From: Prunella strophiata
Lineage: Eukaryota > Chordata > Aves > Passeriformes > Prunellidae
Reading direction: 5' to 3'
DNA: 64,000 nucleotides
Assembly: GCA_036583965.1 (NCBI GenBank)
Contig: JAZBQD010000014.1
Span: 44,387,490 to 44,451,489, forward strand
Shown here: positions 51,439 to 63,535 of the stretch, piece after piece
How the letters are laid out: each line of letters starts with the position of its first letter
How positions within the stretch are numbered: position 1 is the first letter of the stretch
The notes under the pieces: model-generated
Databases searched by the model: none
What the model was told of the DNA's origin: nothing
The model's input: the letters and a program-made list of their open reading frames with translations, nothing else
Made by a program: the position numbers and the translations under genes

Positions 51439-54400
51439 GCACCTGTGAGGTGAGAACAGCGGCACGAGACAAGCAGATGTATGAGACAAGCAAGTATCTG
51501 CTTTTAATAATAGCCTTACTCTGGCCATAGTAAAAGCTTAATTGATAAAAGTTGTTCTAATACATTTTCACTGGAATCTGTGTCTCTCTGACTCACACCC
51601 TTATCAGGGAAAAGAGAATTTACCAGCATGTTTGGATGCTCTAAATGAGATCAGGACTTAATCTCCTGCATACTCTTACATGTATTACAACACCTGAAGA
51701 ACAAAGTATTTTGTCACAGTGTAATTCTGTTCTTTATACAACTTGTCTCTGAAAATGTACTCAAATGAATGGGGTTTTCACACTTTCATTAGGGAGAAAA
51801 GGTACTACAAACTCCAAGACATGATCAGCTCAGATGTCCTATTTGATGCATGAAGAGACTCCACTAGCCCCACTGTTCAGAAGGACAGATTTCTCTGAAT
51901 TCTGCAATTCTGGCTTAAGTACACTGCAGTTTGTACCCATACACACTGCCACAATCTCCAATAACTGTTCAAAGCAAAATACACTTTTAAGTATCTCTCA
52001 AGAGTAATATCCCACAAACAACTCACTGTTGCTCCATTAAAAAAATAACACAAAAAGAAAAAAAGTTCAAACTAACAAAAAAGAATAAAGAAAAGAAAAA
52101 TGAAGTAGTAAAGAATCATATTCTCAGATGCACAGTATAGAAATCTGATTTTAATAAAAGGGAAAGGAGACATTTTTTTTGTATAACTGCAGACTAACAA
52201 CATTTTTCTTCCTTGTACAGCAAGTATCTTTTGCCACTCATTTCACACAAGTACCTCTGAAGTTTTTCCAATCAGCACCCTCTTCAATTTCCAAACATTC
52301 TTAGACTGGTTTTCAGAGATATAGGTAAGACTGAGCTGCTGGCTCTTAGTGACCCAAGTCATTCAGAGAGCAAGTACTTCTTCCTCATGCTGCCCACATA
52401 TACACCCTTTTTCTTTGAGAAAATTTAATAATGGCTGATTTTCTCAGGAAAAGGAAAAGAGAAAGAACTTTTCTTAGAAAGTCTGTATTGTAGCATTAGA
52501 GAAGGAGGCAATTTCCTTTCTCAAACTCAATGCCAATTACCAAGCTGTGCAACTTACAGCTCTCACTGAGAGCCAGCACCTGCCAACTGTCACTAGACCT
52601 AACAGAGAGAAAAGAGACACAGTAATGTTTTCATACATTTCTGCAGTCAGAATTAGAAAAATAAAATTAAAGAATGTTAAAAAATCTAACCAAAACACTA
52701 TTTGCAAATGTCTGTAAAAAGGTAAGACAGTATTTCTAAAAGTCTGCAACAAATATTTCTGCTTTTATATCTCACTGCACTGAGAAAACACAGTCAACAA
52801 ATTTATAAGAAGTCCTAATCCAGAGTAGGGCAAAATCAGACTATTTTTTTTTAATTGTTGATGTGAATTTAAACTCATGCAAACAACTTCAGACTGAAGA
52901 ACAGAAGAAGCTAGGCAAATTAAGAAATGTGTGTTTGCCCTTGTTAGCTACTGCCTCCTCTGACCCAGCTTCTCATCACTCCCTATCCTGAGATGTGAAT
53001 TCCATCTACCAAAGTTCTCAGGCCATCAAGAGAACTTCTAGGGAAGATGAAAGAACAATCCAGAATGAAAGCCTGGTTTTCAAGTTTTAATGAGCTTCGA
53101 ATTTGGAGACAAGCATGGGTACAAACAATGTATCAAATTGATATATTAAGCAACAGAAAATTTTGCTATTTTTCAGGAAGACCAAGTTTTAAAATGTCAC
53201 CCAAATGCACACACTGGCATTTTTTCATATGCATTAAACAATCTCCCAGATAAAGATAGAACAGAAATAATGAAGTCAGAAAAAAAATTACCCCGTAGAT
53301 TAAGAATAAAAATAAATACACTTTTTACATAAGTTCTTAGCAATATCCTGAAGGATTGTTTAGAGGCAGCACAAGTGTCTGTGCTCTGTGAAGTTACTCC
53401 CAAAACTAAATATTGATATTCTATATGATAATAAATATCTTCAACAGAGAGCTCAGTCCAATCCCAAACTTGCATCTGGATGATAAAGGTTAATAGCACT
53501 AATGTTAACAGCGAAAAAAAGTCCTCTAATTTAAATTCACCTATTTTTAACTCTGAATTTTGTGTTCTGACAAAACTTTCAGATGAGGAAGATGAACTGA
53601 CAAGCAAAAAAATACTGAAAATATGTATTTAACAACTGATTCTCCCAGAACAGGCAAGAATTAGCTCCTGGACTCTTTGGAATGATTACCTATGTTTTAT
53701 GAAGCTGAACTGAAATTTGCTTGCTGGTACACCAAAATTTCAAAAAAATAATTTAGTAGCTACACATATAACCATTTTTCCTTTTAAATTATTTTATTAT
53801 CTTAGATTACAATGGATCCAAGACAAATGCCAAATAACTGCCCTTTGGCTGCTTGCACACCCCATTAAATAGCACAATATTTAGCCAGTACCCAAACAAT
53901 AAATGTTTTACCCTTTTAGAAAGGCACTTAGTACTTATAAAAAAAGCTTAATACTTCATTAAACATGACAGTCCTCGAAAAATAGGTCAAGAATATCCTA
54001 AATGTTTGGAGTGCTTTAGTTTAGACAGTCACAAACAAGTATGAAAACTGCACCACCTAGAAGCCTGCTAACCTTAACTACAGCTGTCTAGAGACAGGTA
54101 CTAAACTGCTGGAATAGAAATTGCATTGCAAGGTGCTCTGTATGCTTCACTGTCCTTATATTAATCCAGTTCTCCTTCAAGCTGGTCTGGAAAGAATATC
54201 TGAAAACTCATTAGTTCTGTTACATAAAATATGTAGGTGCTTTGGTGGTATTAAATAATCACAGAACAGTAAATTCTGACCTGTTTTACATTGGTTTATG
54301 TGATATACTAGAATTTTTTTGACAGTGGCCAAAAAACTACATACATTCCTCCCACGCTCTCCTTTCTTCTCTTGGCACTTGTACCATACCAGAGTGCTTG

Positions 54401-57400
54401 ATATTTGTTGGGTTTTGGGGGGCTCGTTTGTTGATGCTTTTTAAAAACAAAAAAACACACAACACACACATGGAAAACCTTAGTGACTATTTGCAGGCTT
54501 TATCTAATCACTGTCAGTTTAGATACTATATTAGCAACACTGCCAAGGATAAGATCAGCTAAAAATATTTAGTAGGTCACAAAAGCCTGCTACATGAATG
54601 TAAATAAAACTGAGGTAATACGTAAGTATATGGTAATACACTGAAGTATATTTCTTTCAGAGTTGTCCTAGTTTAAAAAAATAAAAATTAAACTCTATGC
54701 AGCTATTCTGTGCTTCCTTCCAGTATATGCATAGGCAAAGGTTATGAAGATGCTGTAACTTCACATACAAACATCACATTTGACTGGAGTTAAACCTTCT
54801 GAAAAAAAAGCGCCTTTTTATCTTTTGAATGTTTCAAATAAGATCTCATAGAAATGAGACAATACAGGTTTTATGGTTCAGCCACATTTAAGACTGGGTC
54901 AGCTGGTCTGTAGAGAACCCACAGAATGTATTTCTATAAAAGAATGTGAGCGGAAGTGGCAACAGCTGTGCTTTATTACAAACCTGAGGCTGTTTTAACT
55001 ACAAAACTTTCTTTATGCCTTTAGGTTTCTGTTGCAATCTGCCATTCTGAGCAGCAGATAAGTAAACTACCATTTTCACAAAAACCAAAATACTTGGTTT
55101 AATCAAATTTGTCTTTTTTCTGTGTTTCACCTACATAGTTAAATGCAAATTTACCCTGTTTCTCACATATACCACTTTTGTTTATGCTGCAAAATCATAT
55201 TTTGGAATCACCTAGCCTAATAATAAATGAACCAAAAAATTGCTGGTAATAAAAATGCAATTGTGTCTTTTTTACTCAAATCCTTTTAGTTATCTCAAGT
55301 AGTCTTAGCTAATAAAACACAGATCACCATCACTTTAAAAACAAAAAGCTATTTAATATTTTAAAACAATTAGCCATTCTACTATCCCAGAGGGAGAATT
55401 TATATTGTTCTTGCTCCTGCTTCATAGTCAATATGACATTTCCAAGAAGAAACAGGAAGAAATACTTCAGTCCAAGAAATTCCTTAAGTAATGACTCATT
55501 TTTGCACATATTGACAGAAGATCCCCAGAAGAATAAAAAGCATCCCCTACCAAGTAAATGTACTTGTTCATTTTAATAATACAATGAAATTAAGTCAAAG
55601 TAGTTTTTACACTGACACTTTAACAATGGCATTAGTAACTTCTAAACTCAGTTCTTCAATCATCCTACTTGAGATTATGTACTTCTCTTCCCTTTTGTTT
55701 TTGGGAGTATTTAATAAAATATTAATATTAAAGTATTTAACTTTCTTCTTCAGTTCACTATCTTCAAACAAATAGGAGTGCATGGAGGGAAAGACCTTGC
55801 GTACAAATATGTTTGAATATATGAATATAAGTTAATGTAATAGGGACTGGATGAGGTCAACGTGTCAAATAAGACAGTTTAGTATTTTTTCCATTAAGAA
55901 AAAAAATTTAAATCATTTTAATTAGGTTTTGCCAGTGCTTTCCAGACTCTTGTTTTATAAATATCAGCTACTTAAAAGGACATTAATTCTTCATCTAAAT
56001 GTCTATATGCTCACAGATATAATCTCTTTAGAAAAAGACAAGAATTATCAGGTAAATTGGTTGTTATAGGAATTACCACATACATGTATTTTTCAGTTAA
56101 TGCATTAATAAAGTTTGCAAAACTCTACTTTTGAATGGGGCAGATCAACACCAAGAAATTAAACAGGCAATGAACTATTATGATGAGGCAAAGGAATTAA
56201 GATCTTGTTCAGCATTCCCTTAAAAGTCTGACAATAAACCTTTACTCCTACACTGAAAGAAATCCCAAGTAAAGAACACACAACCAAAGGAACCAAAGAA
56301 CCCGTCTAACAAGGCCTAATGCAAAACTGAAATAGAAAATGTTTAAACAACAAAGTGTAAGTATCACCCCAGATGTTTAGAATGGAAGTCAGCATTGGCA
56401 CCGTTCCAATAATTATCCTTCAATGGTTTTGTTTGGATTTTGTTTGGGCTTTATTTGCTTGTTTTACAATACTTGCAGAGCACTTATGTCAAGAAAGAAA
56501 TTAAAGCAATCAAAACAAAAATCATGCATAATGTTTAAGTCCAGTAAGTGCTGAACTTTCACCTTTATTTCAGAAACAACCTATTACAGTCAGTTGTAGA
56601 CTAATTCTGCCATTGGGATGGCCTGTTTATGCAGTTTTCAGGGATTTCATGGCTACAACCTAGTCTAAGTGTCAGAACTGGATACTTCTTCAAAATATGT
56701 TAAAAATTTTTGAAAAATTTCAGGGTCAGGAAAAGTCAGAAGGAAAAGGTATAATGAAAGTACAGAGCAAAGAGAGTTCAGGAAGTGACAACAAGAAGGC
56801 AAAAGAAGGAGCATTTCAGAATGCCTGGCTTCCCAAGATCTGTTTCAACAGCAGCTGGTCTCCCTGGGAACTCCTTTATAATGAAAATCTGAAGTGGAAA
56901 CTGTTCAATATTCCGAAGTTCATTTTTATAAAAGAAGTAAACTGTAGACTGCTGATGAAAGGGGAGCTGGGCTTCTGGCAATATACAAAAGAGAGATGAC
57001 CTTAATCTTCAGAAGACATTCAGAAAACAAAAAAAGTGTTATTTCTAGCGGCTCCTTCTCATTCATCTTAATTATTTTCTTTTTGCTTTGCTCAAAAATG
57101 ATTACAGTGAAAAAATGCAATGCTTTCTCTAAAGTACTACTAGTAACAGCAGAGAGTTCACACTTCTAGAAAAAGCAAGCCTTATCAACAGGTACGTTAT
57201 CCTTCTAGGCACTTTTACAAGTTTGCTAATAATACTTGGTAAAGGAAAATACAGTCTTGCTCTACAACATAGACACATTTAATGTATTTTTTACTTTATT
57301 TAAGATCTTATCAGTGAGTAGTTGGCAGGACAACTGATTGCCTTTATCAAAACAAAGTCAGCTTTATTCCAAGTTTCAAAGAAAGCATTCTAGTTGGAAA

Positions 57401-58372
57401 TACAGATATCTATAAGGAAGTCTTCATGAAGAAATATCTGAGATATGACTGCTTCTCTTTTCTCACAGAAGAAAAAAAAACCTAGCTTATTTCTCCTATG
57501 CTCTGGTGAATCTTAAACATGAAAACCTCAAGAAAAGACATAGTGAAAAACAAAGCTATATGTGAAAGGTTAGTTTATGGTATTCATAAAATCAAGACAG
57601 CTTTCAAAAAGTTACATATTCATCACTACATCACATAATAATTAAATTGAAAGTAGGCACTTAAAAAAAAAAAAAAGAAAAAGAAAAAACCAAAAAAACC
57701 CAGTGTTTTTCAGTACACAAAAATTTAAAATTACATAGATTTCTGTCCTGAGGGTGGAAAACACAAAATTTCCCATCTCACTGAAGCTGATGTGCTAAAA
57801 CCAGTCACTGTTCTGCTGTCCCATCCCTCTGGTTAAGACAAGGCACTAGTTATCTCCCCATTCAGTAAGCACCGATCCTTCCCAGAACGATTAAACAATT
57901 AGCACCATAACTAGGAACAACATTGAGACAACATTTACAGCCTGTTCCACTTAGCAGCATCAGTGTTTGTTTTAAATATTTACATTCAGATTTTGAGTAT
58001 GAGATTTTGTATGAAAAATATAATTTCATAAAGAACAGTTGTATTAATAGACCAAATTCTTTTTTTCTATGAACTTAAAGATGAAGAACTATAACTTGTT
58101 ACAACATAAGTGTTGACTGACAAAGCTGCTGAATCCTGCTATAATCTCCCTGAAAATGGACCTATAATAAAACATCAAGCCTAACTAATCCACAGCAAAT
58201 CTAGTAGTGCGTTTAAATACAATTACCAATAAAAACTATAAAGGGAATTCAGTCTGTAACATTATTTCATTCACACATTGAGTATTTTGTCTGTTGGCAC
58301 AGCCATCCTTTCCCTTTCAGAAAGTACTGTTCAGACAGTATATTGACTTTCTCCCCCCACTCCCTGAGAATT
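51439..58372. other. Non-coding AT-rich DNA, no gene recognised
   Basis: This is AT-rich throughout, with short A/T runs and an A-rich tract at 57663-57700. A 136-codon minus-strand frame (53197-53607) and a 100-codon plus-strand frame (56697-56999) are open, but neither has a domain that I recognise. A TATA-like CTATAAAAG near 54935 has no clear LTR around it. Confidence 0.65.
57663..57700. repeat. A-rich simple tract
   Basis: Runs of A are broken by single G bases and then CC. It is a low-complexity tract that could be a decayed retroelement tail. No element body was recognised next to it. Confidence 0.8.
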
Positions 58373-58611
58373 ACAGAATAACCTCATAGGATACTTCATG
58401 CTGTAAGAGAAGTCAGAATAAGGGAATGTCATAGGATAATTCATGTTGTAAGGGACATCAAGGAGGTTTGCAGCCCAACATCCTGCTGAAAGCTAAGACA
58501 TTTGGTCAGGTTACTGGGGGCTTTATTTTTTAGTCTTGAAAGCTTTCAAGGAGAGAATGTGCAGAACTTCTCTGAGTAACCTGTTCCAATGCTCGACTGA
58601 ACATATAAACA
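58373..58611 (-). mobile_element. Old CR1 LINE 3' fragment, minus strand
   Basis: On the plus strand this reads as the reverse complement of a CR1 3' region. A CATAGGATAATTCATG-type start is followed by AAGGGACATCAAGG and CCCAACATCCTGCTG, and then by the recognisable ACTTCTCTGAGTAACCTGTT and CCAATGCTC. It is strongly diverged, so it is older than the copy at 38.6 kb. The terminal ~30 bases are present twice (58385-58414 and 58430-58459, five differences), 45 bases apart. Confidence 0.85.
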
Positions 58612-61600
58612 TCTCTCTTTGATTTTTACAAACAAATTAAATTTAGCAGCTGGTAAGCTGAAGTGTATTACTCATATTTTATGGAAAATAAAGCCAATTT
58701 CATCTGAATCAAATGCAGCAGTAAATTCAAGTCCATGTCTAACAACTCTGAGTACTGGCTTGACTAGGAATAACTAATAGCAATGCTTCCGTTCAACTCT
58801 TGCTCAACTGGAGAAAATTGAATTGTCTATAGTAAAATAGGATGTTTGCAATATACCTATAAAAAGATGACTTATCTCATTACTAAATCCTGATCTCTAG
58901 TGCTCCAAGCTAACTCATTTGCATGGGACCAACATATAATCTGTCCACTATCTGTCAATTATAAAAACATTATGTAAATAAAAGCAAAAAACTTGTCAAA
59001 TATGTTCACTTATATTTCTTCATTTTAAAATCACTCTATCACATTAATTATTCTGTCTTTAGTGCTGACCATAGCTCAACCATGTCCCTTATTTCAGACA
59101 CAAGAGCTACTAAGTTATTGCAAATACTATTTTACCACATCCAAAAGACTACCTTATGTAAACAAAACTACTATGGTGCAGTGGTAACTCCACCAGTTTT
59201 ATCCAGATCTCAATTCAGTGAGTTGCTTGCATCATCTTTTTGTAAGTATTTGTCTCAAGAGGATTGTAGCAAATCCTTGAGATAAAATGAAAGAAATTAG
59301 TATGAATACAAACAAAACCCAAATCATCTGTTATTTTATTTGCCAGCACAGAACCCTGCAAAACTTAGCTGAGTTAAGCAAAAATACAGGATATGCTACA
59401 GTCAAAAATTGCTGATTTCTCTGCATAATTAGGACTATTGAAGTTGCTTGTCATTTCTATAGTTTACTACTACTTACAACTTTGTCAAAATGTCCTGCGT
59501 GTCCTTGCTTTCTGCCAAAGCATATAAAACACACATATGCCACATGGAAAAATTTAAGATTTCAATTTTTAAAAAGGAAAACCACAATAATTTTTCTTCA
59601 AAAAATGTTTGTGACTGTGGCTTGAAGCCATCAGCATTGACAAGCTTCAAGTTAATGCTATACTCTTTCATCTTTCTCTGAAAACGTAATAAAGACCAGC
59701 CAACTTCTAAGAAGAAAGTACTGTGTTGTTTCAGTGGAGAAGAAAAAAAGCCACCTTACAGTCTCTGAAGAAGAATAAAAATTGAGACCAATGTCTGCTA
59801 AAAGCACAGAAAAAAGTGACTGGAGACTGCAGAAAGGAGACTAGACTGGGCTGACATAGCAAATCAGGATAAGGAGGCTCCAAGAAAGGAATAAAGGAAA
59901 GTTAATGGAAGGAAAGCTGACAGGAAAAAAGCAAGGAGACAGGACTGGGTGAGATACGAAACCTAAAATTTGAAATGGGCAAGACCAGGAATACCTGAAA
60001 CACTGAGACCAGCTACAGGATGATAAAGGCACTGTCATCAGGGTACATATCAATGATGAAGAGCTTGCACAAGTCGTGCAAAAGAGCCCTCATGCACCAC
60101 AACACATCCTAAAGCCTACAGTACAAAGGACTTCAGTCTTGCACCACTTTTCCACTACCTGAGCAAATGCACTACAAGTTACACCATTCTGTTTTACCAC
60201 TGCTGTGCATGAAAGGGACTGCACTCCTATAATATCACTCATTATGGTAAAAGTTCAGGAGCTTTTTGCAAAGGATTAAACTTTTCCAATTCTCCTTGTA
60301 ACCACTGTAGGTCCAATACAGTAAAACAATGAGAAATTTACTTGGAGATTTGAATTTTTTTCTGCATTTTCTTGGTTTGTTGTTAGTTGGCTTGTTTGGT
60401 TGTTTTCTTGGTTTTTTTTTAATTCCCTAAAATTTAATTTTTCAGGTTTAAGGACATTTATGGGACATATATGCATATTTTACTTCACAAACAACATGAA
60501 AGAACATTACTAAGGTTACTAAATCAAGCACTCAAAAGGTGCAAAATGACAAACTGTTGTCTGTGCAACCATAATTAACTTTCCTGGAATGTTTTTGGTT
60601 TTTTACAATACATTTAAATAGACACATGCTTCTTATTCAAAGTTACCTTGCCACTGAAGATGATACAGGACTTAAGGCAGGTAGGACTTGGTTTTATCTA
60701 CTGAAGAACTGAGCTTGCACAAAGAAAAAGGGACAGGGGCTCTGTAATATACCACGAAGACTTTAACATTCTCTCCATTGAAGTTTCCCTCATTCCCCTT
60801 ACTGTCACACAGCAAACCATTTAACCTAAAACTTCTGAAGATGGCAATCAACAGTAAATCCCTGTTTTCCCTATTCACTCTGCAGATACACTTGCAGACA
60901 TGGAGCAGTCAGGACTGTTACAAAAAGCAGCAGCAGGTATAACTCGAGCAAACATATTTACAAGAATTGTACAAATTTCAAATTGGACTCCAAAAATGAG
61001 TGAATACTTTTCACCTTTGTGCCTTTCTTCACCATCTGTAGAAGTGCTGTCTCACTTTAGGTAGTGTTTGATAAATTACTAGTACCTTGTGGGGCATTCT
61101 GATCACATACTGATAAGCCCTTTAGCAAAGCTCATACAGATGTTATCAGTTCTGTCTTCAAAGCAGAGCTGAGTAACACTGAATAAATAAATCATGGGCT
61201 CACACAATGATCAATGAAAAATACTGAATTCTCTTTAAGTGAGTGCAATATATCCCATGCAGTGAAAGACAGGATTCCTGTGGAAAAAAATATAGTATAT
61301 GATCATGTAATTAAGACTGTATCAGAAGTAAATGCTCAAAAAGGCACTTGAAACCTCTTTGTTCCATAAGCTTAATAATGTGGGATTTCTCTACAAAAGG
61401 TGTTTAAGACTAGATACTCAATTTAAAATTCTATAAAATCAATGTAGGTTCTTGCATTACCATGAAGTTGTGTTGAGGTTGCATTACTTTGTAGCACCAC
61501 TTAAAGTGAAACTGGAAATCTCTTGCTGTTTTAGAACAGTATTGTGGATAATACAAATATGGACCAGGACAGAAGTGTTTTGCTTTGGTTATTTTTAATT

Positions 61601-62329
61601 TTTTGCAAAATCTAGAGATGGAAAAGATTTTTTTTTTTTTAATAATGTCAACTATCACTAAAGACAAAAATTATGTTATATGATAACATATAACACATAT
61701 TTGAATGTAAACGACCAAACAGAAGATTCTACCAACAGCTTTCAAAAACATTAAAGGGAGTTGAAATTTTGGTAGATTGTCATTTATAAAACATAGACCA
61801 AAGATCATCCTTTCAGAGAGATCTGTATAGTATTTGCACTACAAGGACATTTAGAAGTTACTAATGGTAGATGAAAAAACCTGAGAATTTTTATAACTTC
61901 AAGTTATTTCAGAAAGCTTTCCCTGTCTTATGTAATTTCAAGGCCTGTGCTCATGATTTTTAGTGGTTTACAAGTAATTCTATACAAAAGAGTGAAACTA
62001 AGTAACATATTTGTTAATACCTTATTTGATACAGCCACCTCTGCACAGGTGGCTGCATTTTAAAGGCGTATTTTTCTCTAAGCTGTACAGCCTAATAATT
62101 GCATAATGGCTTATTTTTAAAACGTTAACAAATCCTTTTTATGTGCTTTAATATAACTGTATTATAATATTGTTATATAACTATGACTATGCTTGAATAT
62201 AACACTCAAAAACATTCGCAGCTCGGAGGTCACAGTTTACTTTCATTACTAAATGGAGCATAGTTGATTAACTGCATAGATAATCTCCCGTAGATTTCAT
62301 AAGCAGAATTAAACAGCGCTTCATAGAGC
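58612..62329. other. Non-coding DNA approaching the CpG island
   Basis: This is AT-rich sequence with a purine-rich strand bias at about 59820-60060, a T/G-rich tract at 60371-60420 and a T run at 61626-61639. No gene is recognised. Near 62.2 kb the composition begins to change toward the CpG island. Confidence 0.65.
60371..60420. repeat. T/G-rich low-complexity tract
   Basis: Fifty bases of interrupted TTGG/TTTG units end in a T run. It is a simple repeat without further structure. Confidence 0.75.
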
Positions 62330-62400
62330 AAATGCGATTCCCGAAGAGCCGCCCACCGAGGTGCAGCTCGGGCGCGGCACCGTGGGGCAGGCTCAGCCCT
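62330..62400. promoter_or_regulatory. CpG cluster on the island shore
   Basis: About ten CpGs occur within 70 bases, including GCCGCCCACCG and CTCGGGCGCGG, some 240 bases before the main island. A stretch of lower CpG density separates the two. It is probably part of the same regulatory region. Confidence 0.6.
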
Positions 62401-62966
62401 CCCAGGTGCCTTTAGCGGAGCTCAGCAATGGCATTTCTGCCCTCACCAGCAGCTTACTACAGCCGCTCCGAATTACTGACATCTACGGAAACGCGGCACT
62501 GAAAAAAGGCATTAATAGCATTTTACAAGGAGAAAACAAAGTGAAACGCTGTCATTTTTACTGCAAGAAGGTGCACTGAAAAAAAATATCAAAATCAAAC
62601 CAAAAACCAACACCCTTTTTAGCCCGTCACCACTAAACACACCCAAAACGCAGATAAATCAGCGCAAGGCTGCGGCTGCTCCGGCACACAGACCGTGGTG
62701 CTGAAATGATGCTCTGGAAGACCACGGTACGGACGCCTTTTTACACACGCTGCCAAAATCCATACGTGCGCCGTAGGAAACGGAGAGGAAGCCGCGCACG
62801 AGGCTTCCCCTGCGGCAGCATCCCGCTCCCTCGCCAGCCAGCATCCCCCCCGGAGCCCACGATCGGCGGGGACAGCACTCGCCGGGGACTACCCGGGGCA
62901 GGCGGCCCGCTTTCGGCAGCCCGGGGTGCCGAGTAATCCCGTGCCCGGCGGGCAGGCGCCCTGGGA

Positions 62967-62973
62967 GGGGGCG
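62967..62973 (+). promoter_or_regulatory. GC box (Sp1-type)
   Basis: GGGGCGG, inside GGGAGGGGGCGGC, is a strong Sp1/KLF-type site. Two further copies lie at 63743-63749 and 63986-63992. It is a motif match within the CpG island. Confidence 0.6.
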
Positions 62974-63347
62974 GCTTTCCCCTGCCCGCCCCGCTCCCCG
63001 TGCCGGGAAAGCGCCGCCGCCCCCGCCCGCCGCAAAGGAGCGGGCTGGACCCCGGGCCGCCCCGCACCTGCCCCAGCTCCCCGCGTTCCCCCGGCCGCAC
63101 CGGCAAAGTTGTGACTCCCCGCCGCTGAGGGGACCCACCCGGGCGGTGTCGCCTCCCCGGGACCGCGCGGTGCCGGCGGCCGCGCTCCGCTCCGTCAGTG
63201 CCGCTCGAACACGGGACCCGCTGCGCTGCGCTGCTGCCGAGCGAGCCCTGCCCTACCTGCGCGGTGCCGCCGCACGGCCGGGCTGTCACCCCGCGCTCCG
63301 CCGCGCAGCGGGCACGTCTCGGCCGGCCCTGCCCGGCCGGCACGGCT

Positions 63348-63400
63348 GGGCTCGGCTTCGGCTCGGCTCGGCTGCTCGGCTCGGCTCGGCTGGCTCGGCG
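63348..63400 (+). repeat. Interrupted CTCGG microsatellite
   Basis: About nine CTCGG or GGCTCGG units lie in 53 bases, broken by TTCGG and TGCTCGG. It is a short GC-rich repeat within the island and could be length-variable. It also creates a run of Ala/Glu/Pro/Ser/Arg codons in the overlapping minus-strand frames. Confidence 0.85.
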
Positions 63401-63470
63401 CGTCCTTGCCCGCCTCAGCAGGGCTGACAGCCGCCCGCGCGCCCCCGCCCCGGCCGCGCGCGGGGCCGCC

Positions 63471-63490
63471 GGGGCCGAGCGGGGCCGAGC
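63471..63490 (+). repeat. 10-bp tandem, two copies
   Basis: GGGGCCGAGC occurs at 63471-63480 and 63481-63490, about 25 bases before the CCAAT/CRE pair. It may duplicate a GC-box-like site. Confidence 0.85.
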
Positions 63491-63515
63491 GGGGCGCGGG
63501 GAGCGGCGGCCCCTG

Positions 63516-63535
63516 ATTGGACGGGGGTGATGTCA
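63516..63535. promoter_or_regulatory. Inverted CCAAT box next to a CRE-like site
   Basis: ATTGG at 63516-63520 is a CCAAT box on the minus strand, the NF-Y type. TGATGTCA at 63528-63535 differs by one base from the palindromic CRE/ATF site TGACGTCA, at its central CpG. Twelve bases separate the starts of the two motifs, a common arrangement in TATA-less promoters. Together they mark the probable core promoter within about 200 bases. Confidence 0.6.

Noticed and set aside
50475..51528. Overlapping minus-strand reading frames of 304, 274 and 245 codons across the minisatellite
   Set aside because: All three frames are open because the tandem unit contains no minus-strand stop. The peptides are repetitive and nearly the same in each frame, so this is a property of the repeat and not a gene.
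54930..54990. CTATAAAAG motif considered as an LTR or gene promoter
   Set aside because: The motif stands alone. The surroundings lack a CCAAT box, CpGs and any recognisable LTR end.
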